Source: Actinomycetota bacterium
Lineage (GTDB): Bacteria > Actinomycetota > Aquicultoria > Aquicultorales > Aquicultoraceae
Length of the DNA stretch: 37,113 nucleotides
Direction: 5' to 3'
Assembly (NCBI GenBank): GCA_014859275.1
Contig: JACUUO010000012.1
Span: forward strand, 1 to 37,113
Shown: positions 1 to 8,643 of the stretch, one piece after another
Numbering within the stretch: position 1 is the stretch's first letter
How the letters are laid out: each line of letters starts with the position of its first letter
Made by a program: the position numbers and the translations under genes
The notes under the pieces: model-generated
The model's input: the letters and a program-made list of their open reading frames with translations, nothing else
What the model was told of the DNA's origin: nothing
Database searches by the model: none

Positions 1-246
1 CAGCCACAAGGGCAGAGGCATGCAAGATGGTGCAAGCACTGGTAAAATAGCGATTGTCTTACTTCTGGCCTTGTCCGTTATCCGTGCAGCCTCAATTCGT
101 TTTTTGGTTTTTATCGCCGGGCTCGTTTCTAAATACTTGCGAAGCGCCTCCCTTACAAGTTCACTTCGGGACCTATGTTCCATAGCCGCAACTTGATCAA
201 TCTTTTTCAGGAATCCTTCTGGCATACTAACTATCATCCTGGTCAT
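1..246 (-). CDS. Ribbon-helix-helix (CopG/Arc-type) regulator, C-terminus off the window
   Basis: The reverse strand reads 82 codons from an ATG to the window edge with no stop. The N-terminus begins MTRMIVSMPEGFLKKID and continues with an RSELVREALRKYLE helix. This is the beta-strand plus two-helix pattern of CopG/Arc ribbon-helix-helix DNA-binding proteins, which are often antitoxins or autorepressors. A GGTGGTG ribosome-binding sequence lies about 8 bases before the ATG. A 29-base perfect inverted repeat sits just upstream and fits a self-operator. Whether a toxin gene follows cannot be seen because the gene runs off the window. The fold call is fairly sure; the target and biological role are unknown. 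Confidence 0.75.
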   Translation of the reverse strand, partial: MTRMIVSMPEGFLKKIDQVAAMEHRSRSELVREALRKYLETSPAIKTKKRIEAARITDKARSKTIAILPVLAPSCMPLPLWL

Positions 247-273
247 CGAGGTATCACCACCGCCACTAAAATA

Positions 274-302
274 TTTGATGATATCATTGTGATATCATCA
301 AA
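274..302. promoter_or_regulatory. 29-bp palindromic operator, probably of the adjacent RHH regulator
   Basis: Two 13-base arms (TTTGATGATATCA and its exact complement) are separated by TTG. Each arm contains the small palindrome TGATATCA, and the two copies are 11 bases apart, about one helical turn. Ribbon-helix-helix dimers commonly bind tandem half-sites with this spacing. It lies 28 bases upstream of the regulator start, so autoregulation is the likely role (inference). Confidence 0.6.
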
Positions 303-512
303 CTATCGGTAGTGTAAACCTAAATCACCGAAGAATTTTAGGATTTTGTACTTTTTCCACTTCCGCATGGACAAGGAGCATTTCGGGATATCTTTACCAT
401 TGTTCTGCCGTACCTCCTCGTATCTTAATTTCTTGCTACACTTAAATAACAAAGCACTGTTTTACTAGGAGGGCGTAACAGACCGACACCTCCTCGGTAA
501 ATGGCTAATACC
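303..512. other. Gene-free spacer between RHH regulator and kinase
   Basis: No convincing gene is visible. The only structure seen is an AGGAGG near 470 with CCTCCT about 16 bases later, which could form a weak hairpin near the 3' end of the kinase gene. The divergent regulator's promoter must lie at the left end of this stretch. Confidence 0.4.
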
Positions 513-1844
513 TTACCTTTTATAACCCTTTTTAGCACCTCGTTTTCCCTTTCGCTCCGTAGTCGTCGTTGTTGGAGGTTTTGTTGTAGTGGTTGATTGA
601 CCCACGAGTGCTTTAGTGGATGAGGTGACTGGCGATATGTTTTTATCCGTTGCGTTAGTTGGTTCTTGCGAATCCGATAGAACATATGACAATAAAAACA
701 TTAAGAACATTATCGCAGTTAACAAGCCAAATACCTTAGATTTTGGGCTTGATTTGTTTTTACCTGCTTTGGTATTCGGTTGCGAGGCTTTAGTTTCTGC
801 GCTATCTCGAGATTCGCCCGATAATCCCTTTGCGATTGCAGTTCTCTTGTCCTTAGTATCTAGTCTGGTATCACTTACTTGGAGTATAGCTGTCTTCGCG
901 GATTGATTTACTGTATCTTCAATAGAGCCCGCGGAGAAACTTGAGACCTCTGAACCCATGGCGTCTCCGCCTGGCATAAAGATGACTGTCTCAGTTTCTA
1001 AGGCATCGACCCTTTCGATCTCTTTTGCCTTATTTCTTGCATCAAATAATTCACTGATGCTAGAAGCTAATTCTGCTGGCTTTTGGTATCTCTCATCCGG
1101 ATCTTTTTTAAGACACTTGATTAAGATCTCCTTAATGTCAGGGGCAATACCAGCGTCAATAATAGGTGGCTCCTTGGTAATATGCATATTAACAACTGAT
1201 AAAGGATTATCGGATTGAAACGGTGGGCAACCCTCCAGCATCTCATATAAGGTAACACCAAGAGAGTATATATCGGATCTAATATCTACTCTTGCTCCCT
1301 TTGCCTGTTCGGGCGATGCATACGTCGGGCTGCCCACAAACATGCCGGTATGCGTCACAGTAGCCATCGACGCCACCTTTGCAATGCCAAAATCGGCTAC
1401 TTTTATCGTATCCTTACCGGTAAGCATTAGATTTTGAGGTTTAATATCTCTGTGTATGATTTCAAAGCTATCCGCATAATCGAGTGCTTCTGCAACGCTT
1501 TGTGCTATAGGAAGTGCTCTCTCTTCGGGTAATGTGCCCTCGTCTTTTATAATCTCGGCGACGTTTTTGCCATCAACGTATTCCATCACAATGAAGTGTT
1601 CGCTCTTTTGAGAACCATAATCTAATACCTTAACTATGTTGGGGTGATTTAGTTGGATGGCGGTCTCCGCCTCTCTTATAAACCTCTCAATATAGCTGGC
1701 GTCCCTCGCATACTGAGGGTGAAGGAATTTTATCGCAACTTTTCTATTGGTTTTCAGGTCGGTAGCAAGAAAAACGGTTGCCATCCCGCCTGAGCCGAGT
1801 TCTTTTTCAATTTCATACCGGTTGCTAATTAATTGAGCTGTCAT
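513..1844 (-). CDS. Membrane-anchored eukaryote-like Ser/Thr protein kinase
   Basis: This 443-residue protein transfers phosphate from ATP to Ser/Thr residues of unknown targets. The cytoplasmic kinase domain spans about residues 10-270. It shows the glycine loop GSGGMATVF (17-25), the ATP-anchoring Lys39, Glu58 in helix C, the catalytic HRDIKPQN (131-138), DFG (151-153) and the SPEQ form of the APE motif. A charged linker of about 100 residues leads to a membrane segment near 371-389. A short outside tail follows, rich in Thr and Pro and ending in Lys/Arg. There are no PASTA repeats, so the sensing mode differs from PknB/PrkC. An AAGGAG lies about 16 bases before the ATG, which is rather far. 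The catalytic residues are intact, so it should be active. Confidence 0.93.
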   Translation of the reverse strand: MTAQLISNRYEIEKELGSGGMATVFLATDLKTNRKVAIKFLHPQYARDASYIERFIREAETAIQLNHPNIVKVLDYGSQKSEHFIVMEYVDGKNVAEIIKDEGTLPEERALPIAQSVAEALDYADSFEIIHRDIKPQNLMLTGKDTIKVADFGIAKVASMATVTHTGMFVGSPTYASPEQAKGARVDIRSDIYSLGVTLYEMLEGCPPFQSDNPLSVVNMHITKEPPIIDAGIAPDIKEILIKCLKKDPDERYQKPAELASSISELFDARNKAKEIERVDALETETVIFMPGGDAMGSEVSSFSAGSIEDTVNQSAKTAILQVSDTRLDTKDKRTAIAKGLSGESRDSAETKASQPNTKAGKNKSSPKSKVFGLLTAIMFLMFLLSYVLSDSQEPTNATDKNISPVTSSTKALVGQSTTTTKPPTTTTTERKGKRGAKKGYKR

Positions 1845-1988
1845 AATTAGCTATAAAAAACTCCTTGCCTATCAGGTATTTTATATGACATCGGGCTTTT
1901 AGAGGTATTTCTTTAATTATTTGCTCGAGGTATGCGAGGGATGAGTGTTGCCAATTCAAGAATCGATACCCTTGGAATCGATATCCTC

Positions 1989-2113
1989 GTAGCTCAGGGC
2001 TTTAGCCCTGATAAACCGTGTGTGGTCAAAAAGAACATTTTTAAATCAGCCCTAAAGGGCTGAGCTACAATGCACTGTGTACTGAAAGGCAGCCCTAAAG
2101 GGCTGAGCTACGG
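1989..2113. repeat. Three copies of a short dispersed AGCTCAGCCCTTTAGGGCT-type repeat
   Basis: Copies lie near 1989-2017, 2043-2071 and 2089-2113. The first is in the opposite orientation to the other two. Each has a palindromic core (for example CAGCCCTAAAGGGCTG) flanked by GAGCTAC. A degenerate fourth copy occurs near 26053-26068. The third copy overlaps the 3' end of the metallophosphoesterase gene and supplies its stop codon. This looks like a small non-coding dispersed element; no transposase is visible. Confidence 0.7.
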
Positions 2114-3660
2114 TTTTTGTTGGTTATCATCTTGGTCGCTTCAGCTCTCGTTGCAGTACTATCTGGTCTAAAGGTACCATCCGGATATCCATTAATGACG
2201 TCTGCACTAACGCACGAGTTAATATACTCCTGTGCCCAGTGTGCGCTTATATCTGTAAGTGTGCTACTACCTACCGGTAGATCTAAAATCTCTGCTATGA
2301 ACTTGGTGATCTCTGCCCTCGTCATGTCGATATTTGGCCTGAAGGTGCCATCCGGATACCCCGATGTGATCCCATAAGCTCTAGCCGTCTCAATGTATTT
2401 AAACGTCCAGCTATCTTTACTCACGTCACTAAAGGATGGGTTAGCGGGATTTTCAATCGTCCATCCCATAGCAAGGCAGATCATCTTTGTAAATTCTGCC
2501 CTGGTGACGGGGTTGTTGGGCCTAAAGGTTCCATCAGGGTACCCGCTAATTATGGCCTTTGCTACCAGCTCGATCACATAAGGCCTATACCAGGCATCGG
2601 AAGGGATATCGATAAAGCCCGCCGGGGCTGGCGTGGTCGTATTCGACATCGCGGGCACAGGGGCAAAGGAATCGATGAGCGTGTCTTTACCATCGTATAC
2701 CTTCACGGTCACCAGGTTATCGGCAACATCAACAACGGCATAATGGTAGACGGCCTTTGGCGGCACATCGACGTTCAGCGTGCTGCTGTATGTGGATAAG
2801 AGCGGTGCACCAGTAGATCCTACTGTAACCTGGTAGATTTTGCGCTCGAATGTAAATTTAGTACCATTTATCGTCTCGTTCATATTGGAATCAATATGGC
2901 GGCGGGTATAGTTGTGCTCATGTCCAACAAACCCCATTGTTCCGCCATAGTTATCAAGGATGTCCCAGAATGCGGCGCGAGCATACTTATTTACATCAAG
3001 TGATGAGCCAACGTGAGAGCCCGTTGGGTAGGCGGGCTCATGCCACATAACAAAATTATGCGTCTTACCATTATCTTGCATCATTTCCTTCAGCCAGCTA
3101 CGCTGGGCTGATGTTATCTCATGATTGCGGTTTGAGTTAAGCACGAAAAAGCGTGCATTTTCATAATCGAAGTGATAGGCGGTTCTACCGTAGCCGGCAA
3201 CTTGGTCATTTGGAAGATGGGAAAACGCGCTCGAAAAAACGGCCTCACTGCCCTCATGGTTGCCGATTGCGGGGTAGATGGAGCTGATCGGGTAGTAATC
3301 ATCCATGATATCCTTCCAGTAGGTTAACTGGCTTGATACAGTACTGCCGCCACCGACCATATCGCCCGCAAACAATATGAATGCAGGCTGCGGTGAAAGT
3401 TGTTTTACCTTTCCCATGATGTTGCGCAATTGCGTCTCGTTAACGCCATTTGTCGACCCACGGCTATCACCCATAACAACAAAGCGGTACGAGTAGGTAG
3501 TTGCGGTTGTCGTTGTTGTCGATCCTATGGTTGAGGTTGTTATTTCTGTCGATTTTTTATCGAGCAATATATCGGCATTTCCCCAAGCAATGCTTAGGGC
3601 GATAACGATTAGGCAGGTGATAGCGATTAGTATGATTCCGCTTCTTCTTTTAAACGACAT
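2095..3660 (-). CDS. Secreted metallophosphoesterase with three C-terminal SLH domains
   Basis: This is a calcineurin-like/purple-acid-phosphatase-type phosphoesterase probably displayed on the cell surface. The start at 3660 is preferred because GAGG lies 7 bases upstream; an ATG 11 codons earlier (3693) lacks such a site. The N-terminus SFKRRSGIILIAITCLIVIA is a signal or anchor segment, followed by a Ser/Thr-rich linker. Metal-binding motifs appear in order: GDSRG, GDMVGGG, GNHE, WHEPAYP and GHEHNY. The last ~170 residues hold three S-layer homology repeats, each with a YPDGTFRP core, which bind pyruvylated cell-wall polymers. The final residues and the TAG stop are encoded by a dispersed repeat, so the natural C-terminus may have been trimmed. 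The substrate is unknown. Confidence 0.9.
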   Translation of the reverse strand: MSFKRRSGIILIAITCLIVIALSIAWGNADILLDKKSTEITTSTIGSTTTTTATTYSYRFVVMGDSRGSTNGVNETQLRNIMGKVKQLSPQPAFILFAGDMVGGGSTVSSQLTYWKDIMDDYYPISSIYPAIGNHEGSEAVFSSAFSHLPNDQVAGYGRTAYHFDYENARFFVLNSNRNHEITSAQRSWLKEMMQDNGKTHNFVMWHEPAYPTGSHVGSSLDVNKYARAAFWDILDNYGGTMGFVGHEHNYTRRHIDSNMNETINGTKFTFERKIYQVTVGSTGAPLLSTYSSTLNVDVPPKAVYHYAVVDVADNLVTVKVYDGKDTLIDSFAPVPAMSNTTTPAPAGFIDIPSDAWYRPYVIELVAKAIISGYPDGTFRPNNPVTRAEFTKMICLAMGWTIENPANPSFSDVSKDSWTFKYIETARAYGITSGYPDGTFRPNIDMTRAEITKFIAEILDLPVGSSTLTDISAHWAQEYINSCVSADVINGYPDGTFRPDSTATRAEATKMITNKNRSSAL

Positions 3661-3693
3661 GAATGAACCTCGCTTACTGATACATTTAGACAT

Positions 3694-4258
3694 ATTTATG
3701 TATGATCATGGGGGATCCTTCCCCCATGAATAAGTCCCCCTTGTGGGCTAACGCCCTTTCTCCCTTAAGGGAGGGGACTAGAAGTATTGCGCTAAGTCCG
3801 AATGATATAGGCTGCATTATACTATAACTTGTTAGAGCCTGTTAGAGCCGGATATTATCGTACCGAAATAGGACTATAGCGCACGTCGCGTCGTACCAAA
3901 ATAACGTGTGATGTGAATTAGATTTCAAATGACCAGGTTATAGATTTGTGCTAGCTTAATAAACTGCATTATCAATTTAAAAAGTTCCTGGCAGAGTGCC
4001 GTGTTATTTTAATTCGCATCAGGCGTAAAATACGATATGCGATGCTTGGGTAAAATCCTTAGAAAGTGAGCAAGAATTTATTCTTGTGGGAGGAGAAGCT
4101 TGAAAAAGGCAACCTGGAAGCAGAGCCTGGGGCATATAATAGAAACTTAATAGAGTCTCTTTATTGTTTTTATGTAAAAAACAATCTGGTGACATTTGGA
4201 CGGAATGACTGATTTAGCGAAATACCTGCGGAGATAATCCGCACGTGGTGATGGCGGT
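3694..4258. other. Gene-poor intergenic stretch with hairpins and short repeats
   Basis: A hairpin CATGGGGG/CCCCCATG lies at about 3707-3728, followed by CTCCCTTAAGGGAGG near 3760. A tandem 10-base repeat, TGTTAGAGCC twice, lies near 3830-3850. A possible -10 (TATAAT on the reverse strand, around 3822) could serve the metallophosphoesterase. A 48-codon forward reading frame at 4066-4212 is too weak to call. No recognised gene was found. Confidence 0.4.
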
Positions 4259-5122
4259 TTGAGGAAAGTAGATCTAAACCCACAACAACTAAAGATACTG
4301 GATACGATACTGTCCGCTTCTCCTGACCACATCTACATATATGATAGGGATAGAAGATACCTCTATGCGAATCAATCGGCTGCAGAAGCATTAGGTCTAA
4401 GCCAATCAGATATAATCGGCAAGCACTGGCGAGAGCTTAACTTTCCCGCAGATGTCATGGAGCCTTTTGAGGCACGGCTTAAAGAGGTACTTGCTATGGG
4501 CACAACTATAACCGATGAAATCAGCTTTCCAACAGTCTATGGAGTGAGGGACTTTAGCTACGCTTTAAGGCCGGCTAGAAGCGAAGATGGTAGCATCGTT
4601 GCGGCTGTAGCGACAATACGAGATACTACAGAGCAAAAGCGGGCAGCAGAAGAGGTCAGAGAGTCAAGGCGGCAGGTGCTTGATATACTTGAGAGCATCA
4701 CTGACGGATTTTTCGCGCTAGATAACCTCTGGCGCTTTACCTATGTAAACTACAGGGCGCAGCGGCTCCTGCGGAGAAGAAAAGAGGAGCTTTTCTTCAA
4801 AAATATATGGGAAGTGCTTCCAGAAACAGCGAGCTCTATATTTTATAGGGAATATCACAGAGCTAAAGAGGAGATGGTGCCTGTCACGTTTGAGGCATTT
4901 TATCCTCCACTGAACAGATGGTTTGAGGTACACGCTTACCCTTATAAAAATGGACTCTCGGTATACCTTTCTGATGTTACAGAGAGAATAAGAGCAGAAG
5001 AGAAGCTGCGAGAGAACGAAGAACGGCTGCGGACAATTGTAGATAATACCACGGCACATATCTATATAAAGGACATTGAAGGCCGTATCTCCTCATTAAC
5101 CGTGAGCAGGAACGGCTTTTAA
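4259..5122 (+). CDS. Multi-PAS sensory protein, N-terminal part (frameshifted)
   Basis: This frame encodes 287 residues with two PAS domains, about 10-130 and 140-245. Each ends in the usual linker (IRDTTEQKRAAEE, SDVTERIRAEEK). A third PAS begins with LRTIVDNTTAHIYIKDIEG, and then the frame is lost and stops. The next frame, overlapping from about 5086, continues the same PAS exactly, so the two frames are one broken gene. The TTG start has GGTGAT five bases upstream; no better start exists before the preceding in-frame stop. PAS domains bind small ligands or cofactors and report redox or other signals, but no output domain is encoded on either side of the break. Confidence 0.75.
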   Translation: MRKVDLNPQQLKILDTILSASPDHIYIYDRDRRYLYANQSAAEALGLSQSDIIGKHWRELNFPADVMEPFEARLKEVLAMGTTITDEISFPTVYGVRDFSYALRPARSEDGSIVAAVATIRDTTEQKRAAEEVRESRRQVLDILESITDGFFALDNLWRFTYVNYRAQRLLRRRKEELFFKNIWEVLPETASSIFYREYHRAKEEMVPVTFEAFYPPLNRWFEVHAYPYKNGLSVYLSDVTERIRAEEKLRENEERLRTIVDNTTAHIYIKDIEGRISSLTVSRNGF

Positions 5123-5124
5123 AT

Positions 5125-5907
5125 ATGACCAGGGAGCAAGTATTAGGAAAGACTGATTACGATCTCTTTCCAAAAGAAAGAGCCGATGCGCTTCGAGCGA
5201 ACGGTCGTAAGGTAATAGGAACCGGAGTTCCTATGGAGTTCGAGGAGAAAATCCCACTCGAGGACGGAGTACACACGGTAATTTCGGTAAAGTATCCCCT
5301 GCGTGATGCCAAAGGGGAAATTTATGGGGTCTATGGCATCTCAGCTGATATCACGGAGCGAAAGCGAGCAGAAGAGGAATTGCACAAAGCTTGTGATGAG
5401 CTAGAAAGACGGGTTGAAGAACGGACTGCTGAGCTCTCAAAATCTAATGCGCTCTTAGAGCAGAGGATCGCCGAAAGCAAGAAAATAGAAGAAGAGCGCG
5501 CGCAACTGGCTAATAGAATGCAACTGCTTATGGATTCAACGGATGAAGGTATCTATGGAATTGATATGGAGGGGCGCGGTGTCTTGTTAAACAAGGCTGC
5601 AGCTAACATGACCGGGTACAAACAAGAAGAGGTGCTGGGCAAGGATGTGCATGAATTAATCCATCACAGTAGAAGCGATGGTTCGCCCTATCCATCTGAA
5701 GAGTGCCCTATTATCCGTGTCCCTCGGACCGGGCGAGGTGTGCGCATTGATACCGAAGTCTTCTGGCGAAAGGATGGCACTTCTTTTCCCGTTGAGTACT
5801 CATCCTATCCCATAATTGAAGAAGGAGCTATCAAAGGAGCTATAGTTACCTTCACCGACATCACTGAGCGAAAGAAAGCAGCTTTTATGCGGCAGAAAGA
5901 AACATAG
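5125..5907 (+). CDS. Multi-PAS sensory protein, C-terminal part (frameshifted), no output domain
   Basis: This frame carries the rest of the third PAS domain (MTREQVLGKTDYDLFPKE ... YGVYGISADITERKRA). A coiled coil of about 55 residues follows (ELERRVEERTAELSKSN...), then a fourth PAS (about 110-250, ending FTDITERKKA). The protein stops eight residues later without a histidine-kinase, GGDEF, phosphatase or other output domain. The same reading frame is open back to about 5086 and gives YLLINREQERLLNMTREQ, a perfect continuation of the upstream PAS. The ATG used here is therefore probably an internal Met. Either a real loss-of-function event, a sequencing error, or both a frameshift and a truncation is possible. 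It ends 7 bases from the convergent phosphatase gene. Confidence 0.7.
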   Translation: MTREQVLGKTDYDLFPKERADALRANGRKVIGTGVPMEFEEKIPLEDGVHTVISVKYPLRDAKGEIYGVYGISADITERKRAEEELHKACDELERRVEERTAELSKSNALLEQRIAESKKIEEERAQLANRMQLLMDSTDEGIYGIDMEGRGVLLNKAAANMTGYKQEEVLGKDVHELIHHSRSDGSPYPSEECPIIRVPRTGRGVRIDTEVFWRKDGTSFPVEYSSYPIIEEGAIKGAIVTFTDITERKKAAFMRQKET

Positions 5908-5914
5908 CAGCATT

Positions 5915-7759
5915 TTATGTAATTGCTTTAATCACCATCACCGCCGCATCGTCATAAAGTTTTCCGCCACCAAGGGCTTTAGCTTCCTCGATGATAGTAT
6001 TCGCAATCTCACCGGGCGGGAGACCGGCAGATTCCCTTATGACTTTCTGCAGGCGAGAGACCCCGAAGAGTTCACCACCCATCTTTGATTCAACGACACC
6101 GTCCGTATAAAGGGTGGTTATTGACCCTGGCGCCAACTTTGTTGAGTGCTCTGTATATGCGACATTCGGGAACACCCCAAGCGGGAGGCCCCCGATCCCC
6201 AGATCTTCAAAACTTCCATCAGCAGGGTTAAATACGGTCGGGGGCCAGTGGCCCGCATTGGCATACGTCAGGTTATACGTGTCGGCATCAAAGATGCCAT
6301 AGAAGAGGGTTACAAATATTGATGGGGGAGTCTCAATTACGGCTATTCTATTTACCTTTTCCATAGTCCTAGCCGGAGAGCTTTCATCGTATGCAAATGC
6401 TCTTAGGGTGTTTCTAATCGTCGTGGTTAACGTGGCGGCCTCTAGACCTTTTCCTGAAACATCGCCGATTACAATTCCAAATGTATCATCCGAAATCTCA
6501 ATAAAATCAAAGAAATCCCCACCCACCAGCGCCGCCTCGGTCGCCGATTGAAATTTTAACCCGATCTCAAGATGATCGATCCTCGGTGCGATTACCGGGA
6601 GGAGGCTCTCCTGAAGTACGGAAGCGACGTTTTTTTGCTGCTCGTAGAGGATCGATAGCTCTCTGTTCCTTTCTTCGAGTTCTCCCTGTAATCTTTTTTG
6701 CTCAGCTTGCGCGGCAAGTATTTCTTCCTGCATTAGGTTAAAGCTATTCGCGAGGTCTTCGATCTCATCGCCTGTTGTTATTGTAACGCGCTCGGTGAAA
6801 CCAGTCTGGCGTGTAGCTCTCATGCGGTTTTTAAGGATGATCAGGCTGCCGATAAGGCGGCTTCCAAGTATAAAAGCTACTAGTAATGAGATAAATAATA
6901 TTGCTAATGCAAGAAGCGAATTTAAGATCGCAGCTCTCCTTACCGGTGCTAGAGCGGTCTCTACTGGTGCAAAAGAGCCGGTCGCCCAGCCGATATTCTG
7001 AATAGGGATCTCCACGCCCATGCGGAAGCTCCCATCAAGTGGGAAGACTAAACCGGTTGAGCTAAAAGTTCTGCCCGCCAGAGCCTCTCTAACGAATTGT
7101 TCATCACTCCAATCTCTCTCATCAAAGGGAATCTCTTGTACTTGACTCTGAAAGACCAGGCGTCCACTTGAGTCAACTATATTGACGCCGCCAAGTCTCA
7201 CTCCAATATCGAGGACATCGTCGAGGTTTTCCGCTTCGATCGACATACTGACAATCCCGGTTATTAACCGGTTTTCAGTAATTCTGGCGGCAATTATGAA
7301 CACCGGGGAGTTGTTGGCATCGCGTTCCAGGTTGCCAATGGCAGAATCATCTCCTTCTAGGATCGCTCTTATCGTTGGATGATTAGACCTATCTTGACCT
7401 ATTAGATCGGTGAGCGATGCCGCAACTATGATCCCATTATTATCTAAAAATGCGATATTAGATGCGGGGTGGGCTCTAACGGTCCGGGAAAGGTAAGCAG
7501 AAGCCTCTTCTGGATCAAGCTCACGGCCAATGATAGTGTCACCAATGATCGTTTCGGCGAGAACAGTTTGGCTGATAAATAACCTGAAATTTGATGCGGC
7601 AAGCCTTGCTACTTCAAATCTTTCATTTAAAACTGCATCTTGGTCTGCCTGGTATCGGTTATAAAACGAGATAGCCAATAAGACGATGAGGGGTATCGCA
7701 ACCAACAAATATACGAGTATAAGTTTTGTCCTTATACTATAACGTCCGCGTGTAAGCAT
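5915..7759 (-). CDS. dCache-HAMP-SpoIIE (PP2C-type) serine phosphatase
   Basis: This 614-residue membrane phosphatase resembles RsbU/SpoIIE regulators, which dephosphorylate anti-anti-sigma proteins. Transmembrane segments lie near residues 12-30 and 283-305 and enclose an outside dCache-like sensor domain. A HAMP linker (~306-357) and a coiled coil precede the PP2C domain (~395-612). That domain has the metal motifs VGGDFFDF, GDVSGKGLEAA, NAGHWPP, LYTDGVVES and DDAAVMVI, all intact. No anti-sigma factor or STAS gene is adjacent in this window, so the partner is unknown. The ATG at 7759 has only a weak ribosome-binding site. The gene converges on the broken PAS gene with a 7-base gap. Confidence 0.93.
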   Translation of the reverse strand: MLTRGRYSIRTKLILVYLLVAIPLIVLLAISFYNRYQADQDAVLNERFEVARLAASNFRLFISQTVLAETIIGDTIIGRELDPEEASAYLSRTVRAHPASNIAFLDNNGIIVAASLTDLIGQDRSNHPTIRAILEGDDSAIGNLERDANNSPVFIIAARITENRLITGIVSMSIEAENLDDVLDIGVRLGGVNIVDSSGRLVFQSQVQEIPFDERDWSDEQFVREALAGRTFSSTGLVFPLDGSFRMGVEIPIQNIGWATGSFAPVETALAPVRRAAILNSLLALAILFISLLVAFILGSRLIGSLIILKNRMRATRQTGFTERVTITTGDEIEDLANSFNLMQEEILAAQAEQKRLQGELEERNRELSILYEQQKNVASVLQESLLPVIAPRIDHLEIGLKFQSATEAALVGGDFFDFIEISDDTFGIVIGDVSGKGLEAATLTTTIRNTLRAFAYDESSPARTMEKVNRIAVIETPPSIFVTLFYGIFDADTYNLTYANAGHWPPTVFNPADGSFEDLGIGGLPLGVFPNVAYTEHSTKLAPGSITTLYTDGVVESKMGGELFGVSRLQKVIRESAGLPPGEIANTIIEEAKALGGGKLYDDAAVMVIKAIT

Positions 7760-7956
7760 ACTATTAAATCCAAGACTTCTTCGATGAATTAACTAATTGG
7801 TTGTCCGGCTTTGTTTTAGTTGTTTACAGTTAAATTTAAGTCTACTGTAACTTCAGGTTTAGTGCGGTCGATGGGTGATTTTTACCTCTCCTCAACCTGC
7901 TTCAATCACCCGCATTATGGGAAACTAGTATCCATAAAACCTTGGAGGTTTTTCCG

Positions 7957-8391
7957 GTGGCATCTCGGGAGCATTTATTCGACATCTTCAATCAGTTCTT
8001 ACGCCTTGCGAGAACCGCAAAACTCCAGTATGAGCAACACCTTACGATGATAGACCACGAGCCGGCGCAGAGCATCCTGGCAGACATAATAGGGGATGAG
8101 AACCAGCATGTGCAGTGGCTAGTTACGGCCATTGAGGATACGGGCGGTAGGCCTACGGCAGAGACTTATGATCTTACGGTGCCCGAAGAGTACGAGCACA
8201 TGATGAGGGCTAACTATGATATCGAGACGTCGATAGTAAACGAGTACGAACGTCATCTAGATGAAATCTGGGACCCGCAGTTAAGATCGCTTGCTGTGGT
8301 TATTCTTGAGCAGGCAAAGCAGCATCGAGATACGTTTCGCGGACTTTTTGAGGATTTCGGTACGGATGAATTTATGGGTCAGACTGCTTAA
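7957..8391 (+). CDS. Ferritin-like (rubrerythrin-fold) diiron-type protein
   Basis: The GTG at 7957 is chosen because a perfect GGAGG lies 8 bases upstream (7944-7948). A TTG 15 bases earlier overlaps that site and is unlikely to be used. The product (144 residues) is all helical with paired Glu/His motifs: KLQYEQH in helix 1, DENQHVQWL in helix 2, NEYERHLDEI in helix 3 and EQAKQHRDTF in helix 4. This spacing fits a four-helix ferritin-like bundle that could bind two metal ions. It lacks a rubredoxin domain. Possible roles are iron handling or oxidant defence; the exact family is not certain. Confidence 0.75.
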   Translation: MASREHLFDIFNQFLRLARTAKLQYEQHLTMIDHEPAQSILADIIGDENQHVQWLVTAIEDTGGRPTAETYDLTVPEEYEHMMRANYDIETSIVNEYERHLDEIWDPQLRSLAVVILEQAKQHRDTFRGLFEDFGTDEFMGQTA

Positions 8392-8575
8392 ACCGGATGT
8401 TGTTGTATCCGATATCCAAAACACCTTAACATAAGGAGCCGATCCCCTTATCGGCCCGGTCTCCGACCAGGCCCTCACGTTTGGCTACATGCCTTGATTA
8501 TAAACAAGCTTATTTTGGATGAGGGTGAGTTGCATGACATACCCATGCCATTTTTAATGCAATCGTATATACTTA

Positions 8576-8612
8576 AGCATGGATTGTTAAGTTTCTCTTA
8601 ACAATCCACGCT
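8576..8612. promoter_or_regulatory. Long hairpin in the 5' region of the flippase-like gene
   Basis: GGATTGTTAAG (8581-8591) and its exact complement (8597-8607) are separated by TTTCT. The stem extends by further pairs (AGC/GCT) on both sides with one mismatch. No T-run follows, so it is not a standard terminator. It ends about 31 bases before the ATG at 8644, and AGAGGATTAGGGG follows it. An operator or a leader-RNA control element is possible. A smaller hairpin GCCGAT/ATCGGC lies at 8438-8455. Confidence 0.4.
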
Positions 8613-8643
8613 ATTGTAATAAGAGGATTAGGGGTCGCTACTC

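Noticed and set aside
4100-4150. 16-codon TTG frame with a strong GGAGGAG site
   Set aside because: Too short to support, and no conserved features; the site may be fortuitous.
4066-4212. 48-codon forward frame from a GTG, upstream of the PAS gene; I considered a Spo0E-like protein
   Set aside because: The ribosome-binding site is weak and the Spo0E signature (SQxLD) is not present.
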